Made by a program: the position numbers and the translations under genes
Notes under the pieces: model-generated
What the model saw: only the letters and a program-made list of their open reading frames with translations
Databases searched by the model: none
Told to the model about the DNA's origin: nothing
Shown: positions 25,225-33,630 of the stretch, one piece after another
Layout of the letters: each line of letters begins with the position of its first letter
Numbering within the stretch: position 1 is the first letter of the stretch
Assembly: GCA_947463975.1 (NCBI GenBank)
Contig: CANHUW010000001.1
Span: 1 to 36,633, forward strand
Length of the DNA stretch: 36,633 nt
Origin: Bacteroidota bacterium
GTDB lineage: Bacteria > Bacteroidota > Bacteroidia > Chitinophagales > Chitinophagaceae
Direction of reading: 5' to 3'

Positions 25225-26163
25225 TTACTTACTTGGGTAAATTATTGACTTCAGAAAATATTTTAGGACGAAATGAAATTTGTAATAGCTATATAAACTG
25301 TAATACAATTTCAAAACAAACCGTCTCAAGGTTTTTGGATATTTAGAATTAAATTGCAAACTCCACACATTATAACCAATCGGCGTCAACCTGTTTGGAT
25401 CAAAATTATTAGTGGGATGCTTATTGCTTTTCAAACCTGCGTTTTCGATGTTAATAATTTTAAAATCTTTTAGTATCCTAATATTCGAAGAAATCTTCTG
25501 AAAATGACTAATTTTATTTTCAGTTACCATTTTTTTCCAAAATGAATTTCTAATTACAAAGGCTGTTAGGTAGGTCTCAGAACGTAATGCTTCGATGTAC
25601 TCACCAAGTTCGTTAATTCTTTTATCATTTATATATTTCGAATAGAAGTTTACTTCTGGGAGAGGTACTTCAAATATTTGCAACAAATCTGTCTTAAACC
25701 CTATATGAATCCAATCACAAACATGATATGGCAATTGAATTTGAAAACGCATTGGATCAATTGTAGAATAATCAATTGCGACTACTTTCCTGTTAAATAA
25801 ATGACCTTTAGATGTGCTTTGCTTGCAAATCATAACTAGATCTTTCATATTAACAATCTCAAGGTCGCTTCTTAATCTAACTATAAGTTCATTTTTCGCA
25901 TTTAATAATCCAATTTTTGCAAGTTTTATGATTCTATGAACATTACAAGGCTTAAAGCCAGGGGGGGTAAATGAATCAACGTCTTCACTGTAAATAAATT
26001 TATCAACTCCAACAATAGAAATAGACCTGTAGCTACTCCAAGTTGCAACAATAATCTCAATATTCGAATTTTTATCAAATTCTTTAATTACAGATACGCT
26101 TCTTTCGATACCCAGGAGCTCATTAGAAGTCAAAGGGCCATGAAATAAAATTGATAATTTCAA
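25225..26163 (-). CDS. WavE-family LPS/capsule synthesis protein (putative glycosyltransferase)
   Basis: A 312-residue soluble protein matching the WavE family found in LPS core and O-antigen clusters. It opens with SILFHGPLTSNE, has an NELIVRLRSDLEI segment (R-x-R-x-D, a GT-A-like donor site) and a late HPTNNFDPNRLTPIGYNVWS. WavE proteins are generally presumed glycosyltransferases, but their reaction is little studied. It starts the tight run of genes leading to wzy. A 268-base gap separates it from wecB upstream. Confidence 0.78.
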   Translation of the reverse strand: MKLSILFHGPLTSNELLGIERSVSVIKEFDKNSNIEIIVATWSSYRSISIVGVDKFIYSEDVDSFTPPGFKPCNVHRIIKLAKIGLLNAKNELIVRLRSDLEIVNMKDLVMICKQSTSKGHLFNRKVVAIDYSTIDPMRFQIQLPYHVCDWIHIGFKTDLLQIFEVPLPEVNFYSKYINDKRINELGEYIEALRSETYLTAFVIRNSFWKKMVTENKISHFQKISSNIRILKDFKIINIENAGLKSNKHPTNNFDPNRLTPIGYNVWSLQFNSKYPKTLRRFVLKLYYSLYSYYKFHFVLKYFLKSIIYPSK

Positions 26164-26366
26164 AACTTTTTTTTCAAACTGAGTTCAACAGATAAGTTCA
26201 ATTTTAAAAAAAATGACAAAATGCTATTTAACACATTATGCCAATTGACAAAAAAAATAAAAGTGTGAAAATACTTATAAATTGTCAATCAGTAAGCACA
26301 GAAAATTAAATTATGAATGTCCGAAATGTGATGTGTCATAGGATTAGTGAGCCTTTCGCCCAACTC

Positions 26367-26448
26367 CTAAACTAACAACGAAAATGTGACAGTTACAAAG
26401 GAATAGTAAACATACGATGGATTAACTCCATCTAAACTAATAACGAAT
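26367..26448. repeat. Imperfect 17-bp direct repeat spanning the wecB 3' end
   Basis: Positions 26367-26383 and 26432-26448 match at 15 of 17 bases, and the preceding AACTCC is also shared. The second copy is the end of wecB including its stop codon. The first lies in the gap after it. This looks like an echo of the gene's 3' end, left by recombination or duplication. The rest of the gap (26164-26366) shows no gene. Confidence 0.5.
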
Positions 26449-27556
26449 CTATAAAATTTACGATTCTAACTGAGGCCATTCCATCACCATAAGGATTATG
26501 TAGAGCACTCATTGCTAAATACTTATCAATATTATTAATTAAAATGTTACATTCTTTTACAATCATATCTTTATTAGTACCCACTAAGATAACAGTACCA
26601 GCATCAACAGCCTCCGGTCTCTCTGTAGAATCTCTCATCACTAAAACTGGCTTACCTAAACTTGGGGCTTCTTCTTGTACTCCTCCAGAGTCAGTTATAA
26701 TTAAATAGGATTGGGTCATCAGCCAAACAAAAGCTGGGTAAGTTAATGGATCAATTAAATGAATAGAATCACTATTCCCCAAAATTCTATTTACGGGTTC
26801 TTTTACATTGGGATTGAGATGCACGGGGTAGATTATTTGAACGTCCTTATTGATTGTTACAATCTCATTAAGAGCCTCGCAAATATTTATAAATCCTTGC
26901 CCATGGTTTTCTCTTCTGTGGCCTGTTACTAAAATTAGCTTCTTTGAAGTGTCAATGATAGTTTTTAATAATTTAATTTCAGAATTCTGAATTGATTGTA
27001 CTTTTAATGAACTATCTAATAATGCATCAATAACCGTATTTCCAGTTATTAAAATACTATCTTCACTCACATTTTCTAACACCAGATTGTTTTTTGATTG
27101 CATCGTAGGAGCAAAATGATAGTCAGCAATTCTCCCTGTAACTTGCCTATTGATTTCTTCGGGAAATGGAGATTTTTTGTTATAGGTGCGTAAACCAGCT
27201 TCTATATGGCACACTTTCGCACCTGCGTAAAATGCCGCAATGCTTGCTGCCATTGTGGTAGTTGTGTCACCATGCACATAAACATAATCTGGTTGAAATT
27301 CATCTAAAATTGGTTGTAAACCTAAAATTATATCAGAGGTCAACGAATATAGATTTTGATTATGTTTCATTAAATTCAAATCATAATCTGGAATGATTTC
27401 AAAAAAATCTAAGACCTGATCGAGCATTTCCCTGTGTTGCGCAGTAACACAAACCCTTGTTTCAAAAGCTTTACTATACTCTTTAAATTTCTTAATTAGA
27501 GGCGCCATTTTAATGGCTTCTGGTCTCGTTCCAAAAATTACTAAATTTTTCTTCAT
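26432..27556 (-). CDS. wecB: UDP-N-acetylglucosamine 2-epimerase (non-hydrolysing)
   Basis: A 374-residue enzyme converting UDP-GlcNAc to UDP-ManNAc in the cytoplasm. Family landmarks are FGTRPEAIKMAPLI (residues 8-21), YVHGDTTTTMAAS, CHIEAGLRTYNK, VTGHRREN, and the allosteric/active-site stretch SGGVQEEAPSLGKPVLVMRDSTERPEA. Length is normal. No WecC-type dehydrogenase is in the window, so UDP-ManNAc may be used directly or oxidised by an enzyme encoded elsewhere. It is flanked by gaps of 114 bases (5') and 268 bases (3'), so it is more loosely placed than its neighbours. Confidence 0.95.
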   Translation of the reverse strand: MKKNLVIFGTRPEAIKMAPLIKKFKEYSKAFETRVCVTAQHREMLDQVLDFFEIIPDYDLNLMKHNQNLYSLTSDIILGLQPILDEFQPDYVYVHGDTTTTMAASIAAFYAGAKVCHIEAGLRTYNKKSPFPEEINRQVTGRIADYHFAPTMQSKNNLVLENVSEDSILITGNTVIDALLDSSLKVQSIQNSEIKLLKTIIDTSKKLILVTGHRRENHGQGFINICEALNEIVTINKDVQIIYPVHLNPNVKEPVNRILGNSDSIHLIDPLTYPAFVWLMTQSYLIITDSGGVQEEAPSLGKPVLVMRDSTERPEAVDAGTVILVGTNKDMIVKECNILINNIDKYLAMSALHNPYGDGMASVRIVNFIDSLLV

Positions 27557-27670
27557 TATATACCCAAAATAATTGTTACCTCTGATAAGTGATATATATT
27601 TTCCAACTTAGATACGTTTATCGTAAAAGGAGTAGATTTGCTTAGATTTAATAATAGATTACAAAAATTA

Positions 27671-28393
27671 TTAATCAAACTTTTTAATTAAATCTTCATA
27701 CTCCTGGGGCGTACCACAAAAAATAACATCATCTTCACCTATTAAATCATATGTTATATATTTTCCCTTATTAATTAGAAAGTTGTACAATGGCGCTACG
27801 TATAATTCTCCATTTACAAAAATAGAATTGTCGCGATGATAAAGAAATGCATCCAAAAAATCTTCATAGTGATTAAAAAAATAAAGTCCTGTACAGCATA
27901 AATCCGATATTGGATTTTTTTCAGCCGTTTCAATTACTTTATTCGTCTGTTTTGGATCTAATTTTACATATGACCAATTTTGCCCATAACCTTTAAAGAC
28001 CTCTAAGTATCCATCACAATTAATTCCTAAAGGATATTGAAAGTTAGGTCTGAATGTATCAATATTGAATATAGTAATACTCTCTCGAGGTAAAATTTTA
28101 CATTTTGATATTCCTTCAAAAACTGTTTCTGCTTGACCTGTTGTTTCATGATCCAGCATTATAACTTCAAAATTATCTATACCAAGTTCTCGCACCTCAT
28201 CTGAAATGAAGTTCTTGAAACCACTTAAATCCCTAGCGATAAATAAAAACTTTTCGACTTTAAAATAATCTTTAAAACTTAACAAGGAATGAGTAAAAAG
28301 ACTCAATCCTCTTAGTTTAAGCATAAATTTAGGCTTATCATAACCAGCTTCTGAAAATCGTCGGCTCAAACCAGCCATAGGTATAATTATCAT
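27671..28393 (-). CDS. Nucleotidyltransferase (NTP_transferase fold) of a capsule-modification module
   Basis: A 240-residue nucleotidyltransferase. It starts IIIPMAGLSRRFSEAGYDKPKFMLKLRG, a variant of the G-x-G-x-R-F...K-P loop of sugar and choline-phosphate nucleotidyltransferases. NIDTFRP (near residue 110) supplies the metal-binding aspartate. It should activate a phosphorylated sugar or alcohol as an NDP derivative. Its start overlaps the kinase-domain protein upstream by 4 bases, and that protein follows a small HAD phosphatase by 3 bases, so the three probably work on one substrate. The substrate is not deducible. Confidence 0.8.
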   Translation of the reverse strand: MIIIPMAGLSRRFSEAGYDKPKFMLKLRGLSLFTHSLLSFKDYFKVEKFLFIARDLSGFKNFISDEVRELGIDNFEVIMLDHETTGQAETVFEGISKCKILPRESITIFNIDTFRPNFQYPLGINCDGYLEVFKGYGQNWSYVKLDPKQTNKVIETAEKNPISDLCCTGLYFFNHYEDFLDAFLYHRDNSIFVNGELYVAPLYNFLINKGKYITYDLIGEDDVIFCGTPQEYEDLIKKFD

Positions 28394-29946
28394 GATTTTT
28401 CTAGTTCTTTCAATTCAACAAATAATCTTAAGCTATTAGCTATAAATGCTTTCTGTCTTTTTTTAGAATCTTTGTGAAGAGGCAACATAGATAGAAAGAG
28501 ATGAATCATAGCAGCTAATAGGAACTTCTTATTCTTAACCAATGTATCGCTTTCAAAAAACTCACTCAAGAACGCCCTCTGGATAATCCTTATTTCAGAA
28601 ATATTTGGAAATGAAATCATAAAGTCAAAATTTTCCTCTTCTAAAAAATATCGTTCTGCGATTATCATATCATACAATCCAATAATTGAATGTCCAAATT
28701 TCGCGTAATCATAACGCAAATCACCGTATATATCAAAGTCACCTTCTGAATTAATTCCTCTTGGATCTATTAACTTAATATCTTGACGTCTAAAATCAAA
28801 TAAAATATTACTAAAACAAAAATCCCCATGTACAACTGATATACATAAATCATCTGGCAAACATATGTACCTTGCACTTTCAATTGCAATTTCCTTCAAT
28901 GTTCCTATAGAATTTCCTTTATAACTTAACGGAGCAATATACATTGGGTTACTCGCAAGAAACTCATCAATTCTTATGTTTGTTTTATTTAAGTAAATAT
29001 CATTATTGAGATAATTTGAAATTCTTTCCGGTTTAAATGTATTAACTTTCAAGAGAAATTCATGACAAGATTTAAAAATTTTATTCCATATAAATAACGG
29101 TTGCTTGCCAAAAACAAAAAGTTCATTCAAACCAATTAAATATAAATATTCTAATTCGTAATAAGCACTATTTTCATCATCTCGAGTACTTACTAATTGG
29201 GGCAGGTAATATTTGATTTGTGAAGGTACTTGTTCAAACCATCTAAATTCAGCAAGAATTTTATTATTATTAACACTTGTTTTAGATACGATTTTTGAAT
29301 CGATTTTCATTGAATTAAAATGCCTCACTGAAGGCATAGAAGCTTTAGAGCGATAATAAGTATTAATATGCCCAAAATCATACCATTCATTTACTTTGTA
29401 TAGGTCAGTCTCATTTTCAATTCTGTATAAATTAATAGCGCTAATAAAATTATGTTCACATCGAACAAGATACTTTAAGAATTTTTTTACATCGTTAAAT
29501 GAAAAATATCCTGCATAAACTATTTCTGGATCATATCCTTCTTCCAAAAAAGTCCAATCATAATTATCATCTGGATTAGCAACAGCGAAAAAATCATTTT
29601 CAACAGAAATTGGTAGATCTAGAATCAAAGTATCTCCATGCAAAATTTTGATGGACTCATCATATCTTCCGATCATATTGACAGCATATGAAATAGATAA
29701 ACCTAATGAAAGATTATTTGGCACTCTAATAATATTAATACCACTGTTAATTAAACAATAACTATCAAATTCATCTAAGTAATAATCCTGAGGTATTGTC
29801 AAGAAAACTTCTTCTTCTTCTGGCAACGAATTTAATTGATGAACATATAATCTCTGATTCTTGATAGGTAAGAAAGAGGGTGGGAGATTACCTATCTCAT
29901 TTTTAATTTCTTGGGATACATATGCAGCAGAAGTGATTAAATACAT
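28390..29946 (-). CDS. Two-domain protein: degenerate nucleotidyltransferase-like plus APH/choline-kinase-like kinase
   Basis: A 518-residue protein. Residues ~1-240 resemble a nucleotidyltransferase fold (LPPSFLPIKNQRLYVHQL like the K-P-L-L-P-V loop, ILHGDTLIL like the metal-binding strand) but lack the Gly-rich signature, so this half may bind rather than turn over a nucleotide. Residues ~260-518 are a phosphotransferase domain with the catalytic HGDFCFSN (His373, Asp375, Asn380) and a metal-binding LIDPRG (Asp394), followed by DLRYDYAKFGHSIIGLYD. The kinase half should phosphorylate a small hydroxylated substrate. The fusion sits between a HAD phosphatase and a dedicated nucleotidyltransferase gene. 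I do not recognise a named enzyme. Confidence 0.75.
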   Translation of the reverse strand: MYLITSAAYVSQEIKNEIGNLPPSFLPIKNQRLYVHQLNSLPEEEEVFLTIPQDYYLDEFDSYCLINSGINIIRVPNNLSLGLSISYAVNMIGRYDESIKILHGDTLILDLPISVENDFFAVANPDDNYDWTFLEEGYDPEIVYAGYFSFNDVKKFLKYLVRCEHNFISAINLYRIENETDLYKVNEWYDFGHINTYYRSKASMPSVRHFNSMKIDSKIVSKTSVNNNKILAEFRWFEQVPSQIKYYLPQLVSTRDDENSAYYELEYLYLIGLNELFVFGKQPLFIWNKIFKSCHEFLLKVNTFKPERISNYLNNDIYLNKTNIRIDEFLASNPMYIAPLSYKGNSIGTLKEIAIESARYICLPDDLCISVVHGDFCFSNILFDFRRQDIKLIDPRGINSEGDFDIYGDLRYDYAKFGHSIIGLYDMIIAERYFLEEENFDFMISFPNISEIRIIQRAFLSEFFESDTLVKNKKFLLAAMIHLFLSMLPLHKDSKKRQKAFIANSLRLFVELKELEKS

Positions 29947-29949
29947 GAT

Positions 29950-30327
29950 TTAGACTTGTTTTTCTTTAGTAAGAAGATTTATAATTTCATCATAACTATA
30001 CTTTAAAAACTCTGATGGTCTAATCGCTTTATCATCTATGTAAAATCCATCAAATCCACACCATGGTTTCCCTACATAAACTTCGTCGTAAGGCACACTA
30101 AATTGATCTAACCATTTTAGAATTACAGGTAAAGTATGAATATTAATCTTTCCAACATTCTTGTCGTAAGTTCTCATGTTTCTACTCGAAAATATTACTA
30201 TCTCAAAGCCGTTATGTTGATAATCTTTTAATTTACTGATTAAATCATTATTGGGTTTAGCAACTTCATATTTGCCCTCTGTTGTAAATGAAATAGTATC
30301 ATCTAAATCTACAATTAATCTTTTCAC
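29950..30327 (-). CDS. Small HAD-family phosphatase of the capsule module
   Basis: A 125-residue compact HAD hydrolase without a cap domain. Motif I is VDLDDT (Asp7 nucleophile, Asp9), motif II FSSRN (Ser47/48), motif III Lys87 in VGKPWCG, and motif IV YIDDKAIRP (Asp98-Asp99). It resembles the small phosphatases found in capsule clusters. Its likely job is to remove a phosphate from an intermediate handled by the kinase/nucleotidyltransferase genes just downstream. It is the first gene of the AT-rich cassette after the 243-base gap at 30328-30570. Confidence 0.83.
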   Translation of the reverse strand: MKRLIVDLDDTISFTTEGKYEVAKPNNDLISKLKDYQHNGFEIVIFSSRNMRTYDKNVGKINIHTLPVILKWLDQFSVPYDEVYVGKPWCGFDGFYIDDKAIRPSEFLKYSYDEIINLLTKEKQV

Positions 30328-30425
30328 GGCTAATTTATTAGTTTATACTTGTTAGAACTTAAATCAATTTAATACAGAATAGCAACTCATACTTACATTT
30401 GTGGCTATTGCATTGTTTACAAAAA

Positions 30426-30449
30426 TGCGCACCAAACTGCGCACCAACC
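30426..30449. repeat. 12-bp tandem duplication (TGCGCACCAAAC / TGCGCACCAACC)
   Basis: Two adjacent 12-base units agree at 11 positions. They lie in the 243-base gap between the conserved dehydratase gene and the variable cassette, where base composition also shifts. No gene or clear promoter is visible in the rest of the gap. The repeat could mark a recombination point or a binding site. Confidence 0.5.
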
Positions 30450-30570
30450 ACCTAAATGTTGATTGATTTTTGAATATTTTGAGGAAACTTTTAATTCAAA
30501 TAAGTGCTCATTATCAACACTTTAACTATTTACAAATTTTAACAAATACCCCCCTTCGGTCTGGACCACA

Positions 30571-32490
30571 CTAATCCATTCCAACCACTTTTCCACCAGT
30601 ATCTAACTTCTCAAACACACTATTGTTGCTAACAAACTCAGGCACCATTTCTTTCATTTTAGCAACCAGGTACATATCACTCTCTTCAGAACTTACAAGT
30701 GTAACTAATTCATTAAAATGTTTAGACACTTCAATAAATTCAACCTCACGAACTTTAGCAATCATTATTTTATCGTGGTAGGTATTACCTGTGTTTTCGC
30801 CATCGTTTAAAAGCTCTTCATATAACTTTTCGCCAGGGCGGAGGCCACTATACACAATATCAATATCAATATTAGGGATCAGACCGTATAAGCGAATCAT
30901 TTTTTTAGCAAGGTCGGCAATGGCAACTGGTTGCCCCATATCAAACACAAATATTTCACCACCATTACCCATACTACCTGCTTCTAATACTAGTTGGCAA
31001 GCTTCAGGTATGGTCATAAAATAACGCGTAATATTTGGATGTGTAACCGTAATTGGGCCTCCCTTTTCTATTTGTTGCTTAAACCTATTAATTACAGATC
31101 CATTAGACCCTAGTACATTACCAAATCGAGTAGTAATATATTTTGTATTTGTGTTATGCTTACTTAAACCTTGCACATAAATTTCGGCAAGGCGTTTACT
31201 AGCACCCATTACATTGGTTGGGTTAACAGCCTTATCGGTACTAACCATAACAAAACGCTCCACGCCGTATTCGTTGGCTAGGTTTGCTATCAACTGAGTG
31301 CCTAATACATTGTTACGCACCGCCTCTGTAGGGCAAAGCTCCATCATGGGCACATGCTTGTACGCAGCAGCATGATACACATAATGTGGTTTAAAACTAG
31401 TAAACAACTGGCGCATGCGTGCCTCGTTGGTAATACTTGCTAGGTATGAAATACAATTAACAGATTTACCCGTTTCTTGCAACTCAAGCTCTAGAGTATG
31501 AAGCGGAGTTTCGGCCTGGTCGCATAATACAATAAGCTCTGGGCTATAATGCATAAGCTGCCTAACAATTTCTGACCCAATAGACCCAGCAGCACCGGTA
31601 ACAAGCACACGCTTACCTTTTATTTGAGCACGTATTTGATTGTTGTTAATATGAATAGGATCACGCTCCAATAATTCTTCAATATTAATAGACCTTAATT
31701 GACGGCTAGAAAAACTACCCTCGGTCCAGTTGCTGTAAGGCGGAACCACCAATACTTTAATATCGTGATTTAAACAAAAGTCTACTAACTCATTTTTACG
31801 TTTAGCTGTAATGGTAAAAGAAGCAATAATAAGTTCATCGATAGGTTCTTGTGCAGCTATATCGGCTAAATCGTTAAATGTAATAATACGAACACCATCT
31901 AGTACTTTTTTGGTTTTTTTACGATCATCATCTACAAAGGCTAAAATGCTAATGTAATTTTGACCATCGTGCTCCAATACTCTTTTGGTAGCCATGCCAG
32001 CCTCTCCGGCACCAAAAATCACCACCGTTTTACGTTTCATTTTATAAGAACGTAAATACGCAAAACCAAATTTAACAGCTACCCTATAAGTTAATAAAGC
32101 TAAAAAGCTAAACGTACCGTATACAATAATTACTACATTATTGAGGACTAAATTGTCTTGTAAAGGGCTACTTATAATAGAAATTAAATATAAAACTACA
32201 CTTGAAGCAAGCACCGAAACCGCAATACGAAGCGCATCTTGCATGCCCGTGTAACGTACAATACCAGAATAAGTTTTAAGTGCTGTAAACACAAATGCAT
32301 TTACAATTAGCATAATTGATACAGTGGTAAACAGGCTCTCCCAATTAATACCAACCAGTGTTAAGTTTTGCTTAACTATAAACGCTAAGAGCAATGCACT
32401 AAAAGTAACTCCCAAATCAATTACAAATATAATCCAGCGAGGAACAATATTTATTTTACTAAGAAAGAACTGTTTTTTACTTAATACCAT
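30571..32490 (-). CDS. UDP-GlcNAc 4,6-dehydratase, long membrane form (WbpM/CapD/PglF-like)
   Basis: A 639-residue inner-membrane enzyme. Four hydrophobic helices (~15-140) are followed by a first Rossmann domain (VVIFGAGEAGMA, ~157-166) and a catalytic SDR domain (VLVTGAAGSIGSEIV, ~295-309). The active-site region is STDKAVNPTNVMGASKR (417-433), where Met428 stands in the usual Tyr position, the hallmark of the WbpM/PglF long dehydratases. It makes UDP-2-acetamido-2,6-dideoxy-4-hexulose from UDP-GlcNAc. The reductase at 17786 could finish UDP-QuiNAc or a related 6-deoxy-HexNAc. It lies 32 bases after wzz in the same operon and has flank-like base composition, not the AT-rich cassette type. 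Confidence 0.94.
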   Translation of the reverse strand: MVLSKKQFFLSKINIVPRWIIFVIDLGVTFSALLLAFIVKQNLTLVGINWESLFTTVSIMLIVNAFVFTALKTYSGIVRYTGMQDALRIAVSVLASSVVLYLISIISSPLQDNLVLNNVVIIVYGTFSFLALLTYRVAVKFGFAYLRSYKMKRKTVVIFGAGEAGMATKRVLEHDGQNYISILAFVDDDRKKTKKVLDGVRIITFNDLADIAAQEPIDELIIASFTITAKRKNELVDFCLNHDIKVLVVPPYSNWTEGSFSSRQLRSINIEELLERDPIHINNNQIRAQIKGKRVLVTGAAGSIGSEIVRQLMHYSPELIVLCDQAETPLHTLELELQETGKSVNCISYLASITNEARMRQLFTSFKPHYVYHAAAYKHVPMMELCPTEAVRNNVLGTQLIANLANEYGVERFVMVSTDKAVNPTNVMGASKRLAEIYVQGLSKHNTNTKYITTRFGNVLGSNGSVINRFKQQIEKGGPITVTHPNITRYFMTIPEACQLVLEAGSMGNGGEIFVFDMGQPVAIADLAKKMIRLYGLIPNIDIDIVYSGLRPGEKLYEELLNDGENTGNTYHDKIMIAKVREVEFIEVSKHFNELVTLVSSEESDMYLVAKMKEMVPEFVSNNSVFEKLDTGGKVVGMD

Positions 32491-32522
32491 TGTGAAAGCT
32501 ATTTATAAAATAATAAGTCAGT

Positions 32523-33620
32523 TTAATTTGCTAAAATACCAGCAAATAATTTTTTAAATACAAGTACCAGTGCCGTTAAAAACCCAGCTAAAAAACCGCC
32601 TAAAATTAACGACCTTAATTTGCCTACTTTTTCTTTTTTAAGTGGAAGTATAGGCTTATCAATAACTTGAATAAGGGGCGTTTCTTTACGAAGGCTCACT
32701 TTTGCCATTTCTAAATTTGTAACCAGTTGCGTTAATATAGCGGTATTGGCCTGAACATCTACTTGTCTGCGTGTACCTGGTGTTTTACGCACCAGCATGG
32801 CAGGGTTTAACCCAAAGGTATTATCTGCGGCAGATGCAACACCTGTAATAGCGCCATTAAGCTCGGCTCTAATACTATCAGTTTGGTGTTGCAATATCTC
32901 CATATTTTGTCTGGCCTTTTTACTTTTAATTTCGATGTAGTAACCAGACACTTCTTTTGCAATACTTTCGGTAAAAGTTTTACTAAAAAGCTCATTGCTG
33001 CTTTTAACTTCTATATTAATGATGGATATTTTCTTGTCTTTTTGCGCAACACTTAATAGTCCGTTAGCACCAGCAATAGATGAATACAAGTTTCCTAAAA
33101 TACTATCTTGTTGTAATGTGTAATTGCTACGGTCAGCATCTACCTCAAATACAATATTTTTTAATGCTGAATTTTGAGACCAATTTTTATTGAGCTCATT
33201 AAAATTTATAAAGTACTGTGCGAGGCTTTGTGTTTTACCATTAACAGTAATAGGGTTAAGTAAAGCCTTTTCTACTATTTTACGGCTTTTCATGAGCTCA
33301 ATTAAATTAGCTCCACTAAATGCGCCACCTGCACTGGTACCTAAGTCTATACCTAAACTGCTAGCAAGGCCTAGTGCGCCAGAAAGCCCACCGCCTCCTT
33401 GTTTTTCATCTTCTAATGCAAAACTTAAATTAGCAGTATATGTTGGCTTTTGCATAAAAGCATAACCCACTCCAATAGCGCCGCCAATAATACCAGCAGC
33501 TACCAGCACTACCCATTTAGAGAGTAAAAAGCGGTACCAATCTTTTATTTTTAAGATGAGTTCTTTTAAAGAGATTTCATCTTGTTCTATGTTTTGTATA
33601 TCGTTGTTGTTTTGTTGCAT
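32523..33620 (-). CDS. Wzz-type chain-length determinant (copy 2)
   Basis: A 365-residue polysaccharide co-polymerase: TM1 at ~36-55, a periplasmic domain with a glycine-rich stretch (QGGGGLSGALG...), a helical region, the pre-TM2 signature LIQVIDKPILPLKKEKVG and TM2 at ~338-360. No kinase domain follows. It is a clear paralogue of the protein at 5975; both share the ETP-x-IQV-(V/I)-D-x-P block. It should work with the Wzy at 22082 and the Wza encoded 10 bases upstream. Confidence 0.91.
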   Translation of the reverse strand: MQQNNNDIQNIEQDEISLKELILKIKDWYRFLLSKWVVLVAAGIIGGAIGVGYAFMQKPTYTANLSFALEDEKQGGGGLSGALGLASSLGIDLGTSAGGAFSGANLIELMKSRKIVEKALLNPITVNGKTQSLAQYFINFNELNKNWSQNSALKNIVFEVDADRSNYTLQQDSILGNLYSSIAGANGLLSVAQKDKKISIINIEVKSSNELFSKTFTESIAKEVSGYYIEIKSKKARQNMEILQHQTDSIRAELNGAITGVASAADNTFGLNPAMLVRKTPGTRRQVDVQANTAILTQLVTNLEMAKVSLRKETPLIQVIDKPILPLKKEKVGKLRSLILGGFLAGFLTALVLVFKKLFAGILAN

Positions 33621-33630
33621 GGAGGATACT

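Noticed and set aside
30426..30449. Tandem 12-mers as an integrase attachment site
   Set aside because: There is no integrase, tRNA gene or second copy at the other cassette border, so I list them only as a repeat.
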